64,000 nucleotides of DNA from Microbacterium sp. XT11. Lineage in GTDB: Bacteria; Actinomycetota; Actinomycetes; Actinomycetales; Microbacteriaceae. The notes below the pieces were generated by a model. It was not told the origin of the DNA and searched no databases. It saw only the letters and a program-made list of their open reading frames with translations. The stretch covers positions 1,613,081-1,677,080 of the forward strand of contig NZ_CP013859.1 in the NCBI RefSeq assembly GCF_001513675.1, read 5' to 3'. Below, in pieces: positions 59,175 to 64,000 of the stretch. A program made the translations under genes and the position numbers. How positions within the stretch are numbered: position 1 is the stretch's first letter; each line of letters begins with the position of its first letter.

Positions 59175-60665
59175 GTGTTCACGGCAACCGGAGACGACTG
59201 GGCGGACCGCGCGGCGGCGCTGCGACTGCACACGCGCATGTTCATCGATGGCGAGTGGGTCGAGGGATCCGCCGAGCCGCTCACTCCGATCAGCCCGCGT
59301 GACGGACGCCGGCTACCCGAGATCTCGGCGGCGTCCGCGGACGACGTCGACCGTGCGGTCCGTTCCGCACGACGCGCGTTCGAGTCGGGCTCGTGGTCGG
59401 CGCTGGCGCCCCGGGAGCGCGGCCAGCGCCTTCTCGCCTTCGCGCAGCGGATCCACGACGCCGCAGAGGAGCTCGCACTCACGATCTCCCTCGAGATGGG
59501 CAAGCCGATCCGCGAAGCGCTGCAGACGGAGATGCGCGCCGTCGTGAACTGCTTGCGCTGGTACGGCGAGGCGGCGGACAAGATCCTCGACGAACTGCCC
59601 GTCACCGCCCCGAACAGCCTCGCCCTGGTCACCCGCGAGCCGGCCGGTGTCGTCGCCGCCGTCGTGCCGTGGAACTTCCCGCTCACCATGACCGCGTGGA
59701 AGCTGGCGCCGGCACTCGCCGTGGGCAACAGCGTGATCCTCAAGCCCGCCGAGCACTCGACCTACTCGGCTCTGCGGCTGGCCGAGCTCGCCTACGAGTC
59801 CGGCATCCCAGCGGGCGTCCTCAACGTCGTCCCCGGCGCTGGCCACGTCGCCGGCCGCGCGCTCGGCGAGCACACCGACGTCGACGTCGTCACGTTCACC
59901 GGCTCGCCCGAGGTGGGGCGCCGTTTCCTCGGCTACTCGGCGGCCTCGAACGGCAAGCGCGTGTGGCCGGAGCTCGGCGGCAAGACCGCCAGCGTCGTGC
60001 TGCCCGACGCCGATCTCGAGCGTGCGGTGAGGGCAACCGCCGACGGGTGCTTCTACAACCAGGGGCAGATGTGCACGGCGTCGTCGCGTCTGCTCGTGCC
60101 CAAGGCGCAACGTGACCGGGCGCTGGAGCTCGCCGCCGAGGCGGCCATGGCGACCCGCCCCGCCGATCCCTTTGCGGTGTCCACGTCGATGGGGGCCATT
60201 GTGAGCGAGAAGCAGCTCGCCGCGATCGCGGGCTTCGTGGAGCGGGCGGCCGCCGAGGGCGGCGAGGTGGCGGCGGGCAGCGCCGACCGGTACGAGGCCG
60301 TAAAGGGAGGAAGCTACTTCGCTCCGGCCGTGATCGGCGTAACTCCGACGTTCGAGGTCGCCCGCCGCGAGGTGTTCGGCCCAGTGCTCTCGGTTATCGC
60401 CTATGACGACGTCGACGACGCGATCGCGATCGCCAACGGCACCGAGTTCGGTCTGGCGGCGGCCCTGTGGAGCAACGACTTGAACGCCGTGCACACCCTC
60501 TCCCGTCGGCTCCGCGCCGGCGTGGTCTGGGTGAACTGCTTCGAGGAGGGAGACATGACCATCCCGTTCGGCGGCGTCAAGGGATCGGGCTTCGGACGTG
60601 ACAAGAGCCTGCACGCGATTGACAAGTTCACGGACCTCAAGACCACCTGGATCGAGCTGGCATGA
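59175..60665 (+). CDS. aldehyde dehydrogenase, PuuC-like (gamma-glutamyl-gamma-aminobutyraldehyde type)
   Basis: 496 aa, the family's usual size, cytosolic tetramer type. Motifs: oxyanion Asn in VVPWNFPLTM, NAD-binding FTGSPEVGRRFL, general-base Glu in ELGGKTASVVLPDADLE, catalytic Cys in NQGQMCTASSR and C-terminal FGGVKGSGFGRDKSLHAID. In the Puu pathway it oxidises gamma-glutamyl-aminobutyraldehyde; the downstream PuuD-like amidohydrolase and PotD-like importer support such a substrate. GTG 59175 is chosen because an upstream ATG (59133) overlaps the promoter. Overlaps the next gene by 4 bp. Confidence 0.9.
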   Translation: MFTATGDDWADRAAALRLHTRMFIDGEWVEGSAEPLTPISPRDGRRLPEISAASADDVDRAVRSARRAFESGSWSALAPRERGQRLLAFAQRIHDAAEELALTISLEMGKPIREALQTEMRAVVNCLRWYGEAADKILDELPVTAPNSLALVTREPAGVVAAVVPWNFPLTMTAWKLAPALAVGNSVILKPAEHSTYSALRLAELAYESGIPAGVLNVVPGAGHVAGRALGEHTDVDVVTFTGSPEVGRRFLGYSAASNGKRVWPELGGKTASVVLPDADLERAVRATADGCFYNQGQMCTASSRLLVPKAQRDRALELAAEAAMATRPADPFAVSTSMGAIVSEKQLAAIAGFVERAAAEGGEVAAGSADRYEAVKGGSYFAPAVIGVTPTFEVARREVFGPVLSVIAYDDVDDAIAIANGTEFGLAAALWSNDLNAVHTLSRRLRAGVVWVNCFEEGDMTIPFGGVKGSGFGRDKSLHAIDKFTDLKTTWIELA

Positions 60666-61426
60666 CGGTCCCGCTCATCGGAATCTCCACGTGGCGCCGA
60701 CGCATCGACACCGATCTCGGTACGGCGCGCCCCGCACACACGCTCGGCACTGAGTACGCGGCCCCGATCGAGGCGGCCGGCGGCGCCGTGGTGCTCCTGC
60801 CGCCGACCGCAGGAGTGGACGCGGTGCTGGACCGGCTCGACGGCCTCGTGCTCTCGGGAGGCGAGGACGTGCATCCCGCCCGCTACGGGGCAAAGCCCCA
60901 ACCGTTGAAGGCCTACGATGCCGAGCGCGACGAGTACGAGATCGCCCTGGTGCGGGGAGCGCGGGAGCGCCGGATGCCGGTGCTGGCGATCTGCCGAGGG
61001 CTGCAGGTGTCGAACATCGCGTTCGGCGGCACGCTCGTCGTCGACATCCCCCCGTCGGCGCACCACCGCCCACTCCGCGGCGCCGACGAGCAGCTCGCTG
61101 CGCGGCATCCGATCACGATCGATCCGCGTAGCCGGCTGGCGGCCCTCTACGAATCGACTGACAGGGTCGTGAACACCATCCACCACCAGAGCGTCGACGT
61201 GCCCGCTCCCGGGCTACGGCCCGTCGCCTGGGCGCACGACGAGATCGTCGAGGCCGTCGAGGCCGATGACGAGGGCTGGCCGTTCTGGGCGGTGCAGTGG
61301 CACCCCGAGAAGCTGATCGACCACGACGAGGCGCTCGAGGAGCTTCCGCTCTTCACGGCCTTCGTCACCGCAGCCCAGCACTACGCGGCGGGAGCCTCCG
61401 CCGCACAGAAAGGAACGACACGATGA
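60662..61426 (+). CDS. gamma-glutamyl-gamma-aminobutyrate hydrolase-like amidotransferase (PuuD family)
   Basis: 254 aa, class I glutamine-amidotransferase fold. The nucleophile Cys is in LAICRGLQVSNIAFGGTL, the oxyanion/glycine strip in DGLVLSGGEDVHPARYG, and the His-x-Glu pair in QWHPEKLID. PuuD cleaves gamma-glutamyl-GABA to glutamate and GABA. Between PuuC-like and transporter genes this is the best call, though related hydrolases act on other gamma-glutamyl amides. It overlaps both neighbours by 4 bp, so translation is tightly coupled. Confidence 0.88.
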   Translation: MTVPLIGISTWRRRIDTDLGTARPAHTLGTEYAAPIEAAGGAVVLLPPTAGVDAVLDRLDGLVLSGGEDVHPARYGAKPQPLKAYDAERDEYEIALVRGARERRMPVLAICRGLQVSNIAFGGTLVVDIPPSAHHRPLRGADEQLAARHPITIDPRSRLAALYESTDRVVNTIHHQSVDVPAPGLRPVAWAHDEIVEAVEADDEGWPFWAVQWHPEKLIDHDEALEELPLFTAFVTAAQHYAAGASAAQKGTTR

Positions 61427-61893
61427 CCAAGCAGATCTTCCTCGAGTACGAGAACGGCGTGCGCGCCGTCGCCACGCTCTTCGAAGACCTGGCTCCGCGC
61501 ACCTGCGACGCCATGTGGGGTGCGCTCGAGAAGCCGGTCACCATGCAGGCGATGCACGCGATGTATGCCGGTCCCGAGGTGATGGTCGGCCTCCCCGAGG
61601 ATGCCCAGAACTTCGACCCCGAGGCCGTGCCGGCCGAGAACCAGCAGGTGGTGCCGGCGCCCGGTGACCTGCAGTGGTATTGGCAGCGCCCCATGCAGAT
61701 GGGCGGCCTGCCGTTCGAATGGTACGAGATCGGCGTCTTCTACGATCGAGGTGCGCGTATTCTCGGACCGCTCGGATGGACTCCCGTCAACATCTGGGCC
61801 GGCATCACCGAGGGCCTCGCGGAGTTCGCCGCCGAAAGCGCGGCCATCCGCATCGACGGAGCGAAGCAGCTCACCATCGGACGCCTGCTCTAG
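61423..61893 (+). CDS. DUF3830 family protein
   Basis: 156 aa. DUF3830 proteins have a cyclophilin-like barrel and are usually found in amino-acid or polyamine catabolic operons; their role is not known. Visible features are LEYENGVRAVATLFEDLAP near the start and a compact body rich in Trp and Met (LQWYWQRPMQMGGLPFEW). There is no signal peptide, so it is cytosolic. ATG 61423 overlaps the hydrolase stop (ATGA). It could act on or bind the imported substrate. Confidence 0.85.
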   Translation: MTKQIFLEYENGVRAVATLFEDLAPRTCDAMWGALEKPVTMQAMHAMYAGPEVMVGLPEDAQNFDPEAVPAENQQVVPAPGDLQWYWQRPMQMGGLPFEWYEIGVFYDRGARILGPLGWTPVNIWAGITEGLAEFAAESAAIRIDGAKQLTIGRLL

Positions 61894-61932
61894 GCGCCCT
61901 CCCGTGCTGGACCCATCCCGAAGGAGCAGTGC

Positions 61933-63015
61933 ATGAAAACCCCGAGAATCCTCACCGCAGCGGCGTTCGTCGCCACAGGAGCCGTCGTCCTCGCCGGCTG
62001 CGGCACCGGCGAAGACAGCGCGTCGTCGCCGGGCGACAAGCAGTATGCCGGCAAGACCCTCGTCGTCACCTCGTTCGGAGGCGACTGGGAGAAGACGTTC
62101 ATCGAGGCCGTCGTCGACCCGTTCGAGAAGGAGACCGGCGCCGAGGTCGAGCTGATCACGCTCTACAGCGCGGACGCCCTCGCGCAGGTGACGGCGCAGA
62201 AGGCGAGCCCGCAGATCGACGTCGTGCACTTCTCGGGCGGTCAGGAGTTCACGGCGGCGCAGGAGGGCCTCATCGCGCCGATCGCCCCCGACGAGCTGTC
62301 CGAGTCGGGCGACCTCATCGACGTGGCGACGGCGGGCCTCGAGCGCGGCGAGGGACCGGTGATCCAGCTCGCGCCCATCGGCCTCGTCTACAACACGGAG
62401 GCGGATGCTCCGGCCCCCACCTCGTGGCTCGACCTGTTCGACGACGCCTACGCCGGGCACGTCGCCCTCACGGACTTCTCGAACACCTACGGGGTGCTCT
62501 CGATGCTCCGGGTCTCCGACGCCCTCGGCGGCGGCATCGACGACGCATCCGAGGCCATCGCGGACCTCGGGGGACTCGCGTCGTCCGGCGACGCGATCGT
62601 GGTGCCGACATCGCCCGACCTGCAGACCGCGTTCGCGCAGCGCGGCACCTGGCTCGCGCCCTACGCCATGGACTACGCCGGCACGCTGCAGGACGCGGGG
62701 CTCCCGGTGGAGTTCATCGTTCCCGAGGAGGGCGCGACGGCGTCTCTCATCACGGCCAACGTGGTGGAGGGCCGTGACAACCAGGACCTCGCGAAGCTGT
62801 TCATCGACTACGAGCTGCGTGCCGAGGCCCAGGCCCTGTTCGCCGAGAACATGCGCTATTCTCCGGTGAACACCACGGCGGAGCTGTCCGGCGACGCGGC
62901 AGAGGCGGTGCTGACCGGCGATGAGCTCGACAACATCGTCGTCTACGCACCCGGCGACATCGCGGCCCAGCGTCCGGCCTGGACCGACGAGTGGAATGCG
63001 CTGATCACCCAATGA
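61933..63015 (+). CDS. ABC substrate-binding lipoprotein, PotD-like
   Basis: 360 aa. Signal peptide with lipobox LAGC near residue 22, then a PotD/SBP family 8 type fold: TLVVTSFGGDWEKTFIEAVV, VYNTEADAPAPTSWLDLFDD and LAKLFIDYELRAEAQALF. Members bind spermidine, putrescine, opines or GABA-like compounds. AAGGAG precedes ATG 61933. The next permease overlaps by 4 bp. An ATPase gene presumably lies beyond the window, after the second permease. Confidence 0.92.
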   Translation: MKTPRILTAAAFVATGAVVLAGCGTGEDSASSPGDKQYAGKTLVVTSFGGDWEKTFIEAVVDPFEKETGAEVELITLYSADALAQVTAQKASPQIDVVHFSGGQEFTAAQEGLIAPIAPDELSESGDLIDVATAGLERGEGPVIQLAPIGLVYNTEADAPAPTSWLDLFDDAYAGHVALTDFSNTYGVLSMLRVSDALGGGIDDASEAIADLGGLASSGDAIVVPTSPDLQTAFAQRGTWLAPYAMDYAGTLQDAGLPVEFIVPEEGATASLITANVVEGRDNQDLAKLFIDYELRAEAQALFAENMRYSPVNTTAELSGDAAEAVLTGDELDNIVVYAPGDIAAQRPAWTDEWNALITQ

Positions 63016-63839
63016 GCGTGGGAACCCGCAAGGAGCCCTGGCTCCTTCTTCTGCCGGCGATCGCGCTGCTCGCGCTCGCCTTCATCACACCGGTCGCCGG
63101 CATGCTCCTCATGAGCGTGCAATCGTCGGCAGGCGGGTTCACGCTCGACAACTTCGCTCGTCTGTTCACGAGCGAGTACCACCTCCAGGCGGCGCTGCGT
63201 TCGCTCCGCCTGGGGGTGGTCCAGACCGCGATCACCCTGGTGATCGCGATCCCGCTGTCCTACATCATGGCGAGGGCGGGATCGAAGGTCCGGTCGTTCC
63301 TCCTCATCGTCGTCATCCTCCCGCTCATGACGAGCGTGGTGGTGCGCACCTTCGGCTGGGTCGTGCTCATGGGTCCCTCCGGGCTGCTCATGAAGATCCC
63401 GGGAGCCGAGCAGCTCGTCGGCGGTACGCAGGGGTTCCTCGGAACCGAGGTCGGCGTCGTCATTGCGATGGTGCAGGTGCTGCTGCCGTTCGCCGTGCTG
63501 AGCATCCTCGGCGTCATCTCGGGCATCAAGCCGCAGCTCGAAGAGGCCGGCCGCACCCTGGGCGCCGGTTTCTGGCGCACACTGTGGCACGTCGTGCTCC
63601 CGCTCTCGGTGCCCGGCATCGTGGCCGGAGCCTCCCTCGTCTTCGTGCTCTCGGTGAGCTCGTTCATCACTCCGCGCTTCATCGGCGGAGCACAGATACC
63701 CGTCTTCGCGCAGACCATCTACGTCGACGCGACCACGAACCTCGACTGGTCGTTCGCGGCAGCGCAGGCCGTGCTGCTGTTCGCCGGCGTGATGCTCGTG
63801 CTCGCGGCGACGTCCCGGCTCGGGAAGCAGAAGGTGTGA
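63012..63839 (+). CDS. ABC transporter permease, PotB-like
   Basis: 275 aa, six membrane segments. The N-terminal WLLLLPAIALLALAFITPV and the coupling loop QLEEAGRTLGAGFWRTLWHV (EAA-type) with LPLSVPGI identify a PotB/type I permease of polyamine importers. ATG 63012 overlaps the binding-protein stop. The partner permease starts 2 nt after its stop. Confidence 0.93.
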   Translation: MSVGTRKEPWLLLLPAIALLALAFITPVAGMLLMSVQSSAGGFTLDNFARLFTSEYHLQAALRSLRLGVVQTAITLVIAIPLSYIMARAGSKVRSFLLIVVILPLMTSVVVRTFGWVVLMGPSGLLMKIPGAEQLVGGTQGFLGTEVGVVIAMVQVLLPFAVLSILGVISGIKPQLEEAGRTLGAGFWRTLWHVVLPLSVPGIVAGASLVFVLSVSSFITPRFIGGAQIPVFAQTIYVDATTNLDWSFAAAQAVLLFAGVMLVLAATSRLGKQKV

Positions 63840-63841
63840 CC

Positions 63842-64000
63842 ATGGTCCGATCCGTCCCGCTCCTCGGACGCATCCTCGCGATCGTCCTCGGCGTCATCGT
63901 GACGCTCTACATGCTCGTGCCGCTCGCCGTCGTCGCTGGCGCGTCGGTGGGCGAGAACCGCTTCCTCACCTTCCCCGGCCAAGGATTCACGCTCGAGTGG
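63842..64000 (+). CDS. ABC transporter permease, PotC-like (3' truncated by window)
   Basis: Only the first 53 residues are visible from ATG 63842: a basic start, one membrane segment (ILAIVLGVIVTLYMLVPLAV) and the short PotC-like segment NRFLTFPGQGFTLEW that follows it in this family. It should pair with the preceding permease. The rest, and probably an ATPase gene, lie outside the window. Confidence 0.8.
   Translation, partial: MVRSVPLLGRILAIVLGVIVTLYMLVPLAVVAGASVGENRFLTFPGQGFTLEW

Overview
The window is high-GC, densely coded DNA from an actinobacterium of the family Microbacteriaceae, most likely Microbacterium or a close relative. The evidence is the sequence style of RpoB/RpoC, the single-gene architecture of MenB/MenE, HAAS-type and DUF3054-type proteins, and many genes preceded by TANNNT plus 6 nt, the leaderless-promoter pattern of Actinobacteria. 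No rRNA, CRISPR, transposase, integrase or phage gene is seen. It reads as ordinary chromosome with several transport and catabolism islands.

Layout. 1-5.7 kb: C-terminal part of cobalamin-dependent methionine synthase (metH), convergent with an unusual single-chain ECF transporter (T, two ATPases and S in one 1016-aa protein) and a coupled transcobalamin-like lipoprotein; together a probable B12 uptake and use locus. 5.9-10.4 kb: PadR regulator with HAAS membrane protein, then menB, menE and a methyltransferase. 10.5-18.1 kb: DesK/LuxR-type two-component system, MacB-like ABC/FtsX pair, comB-like phosphatase, DUF3054 protein, SprT-like metalloprotein, TPR protein and a spermidine-synthase-fold protein. 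18.3-23.8 kb: complete oligopeptide/dipeptide ABC operon (binding protein, two permeases, fused double ATPase).

24.4-31.9 kb: rpoB and rpoC with an intercistronic hairpin and a strong terminator. RpoB carries Asn where most bacteria have His526 (E. coli numbering) in the rifampicin pocket. 32-38.2 kb: lipoprotein, PfkB kinase, tRNA-Tyr, two small unknown proteins, FBP-domain protein, enoyl-CoA hydratase, a Pro-rich-tailed membrane protein and an inositol-monophosphatase-type enzyme. 38.3-40.1 kb: M23 peptidase, tRNA-Thr, tRNA-Met.

40.2-48.2 kb: NAD(P)H oxidoreductase, then a LacI-controlled operon for nucleoside uptake and breakdown: nucleoside hydrolase, binding protein, two permeases, ribokinase-like enzyme and a second, divergent nucleoside-hydrolase-like protein. 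A perfect 27-bp palindrome covers the operon's -10 box and a 14/16 match lies before lacI itself. 48.1-50.4 kb: acetyltransferase, then a divergent QorB-like oxidoreductase and a redox-type HxlR regulator. 50.4-57.9 kb: amino-acid permease with a leaderless promoter, rraA, truA, membrane protein, EEP-family protein, then rplM-rpsI-glmM. 58.0-64.0 kb: a tandem Lrp/AsnC regulator followed by an operon of PuuC-like aldehyde dehydrogenase, PuuD-like amidohydrolase, DUF3830 protein and a PotD-PotB-PotC-type importer (last gene cut by the window edge), probably for a polyamine- or gamma-glutamyl-type substrate.
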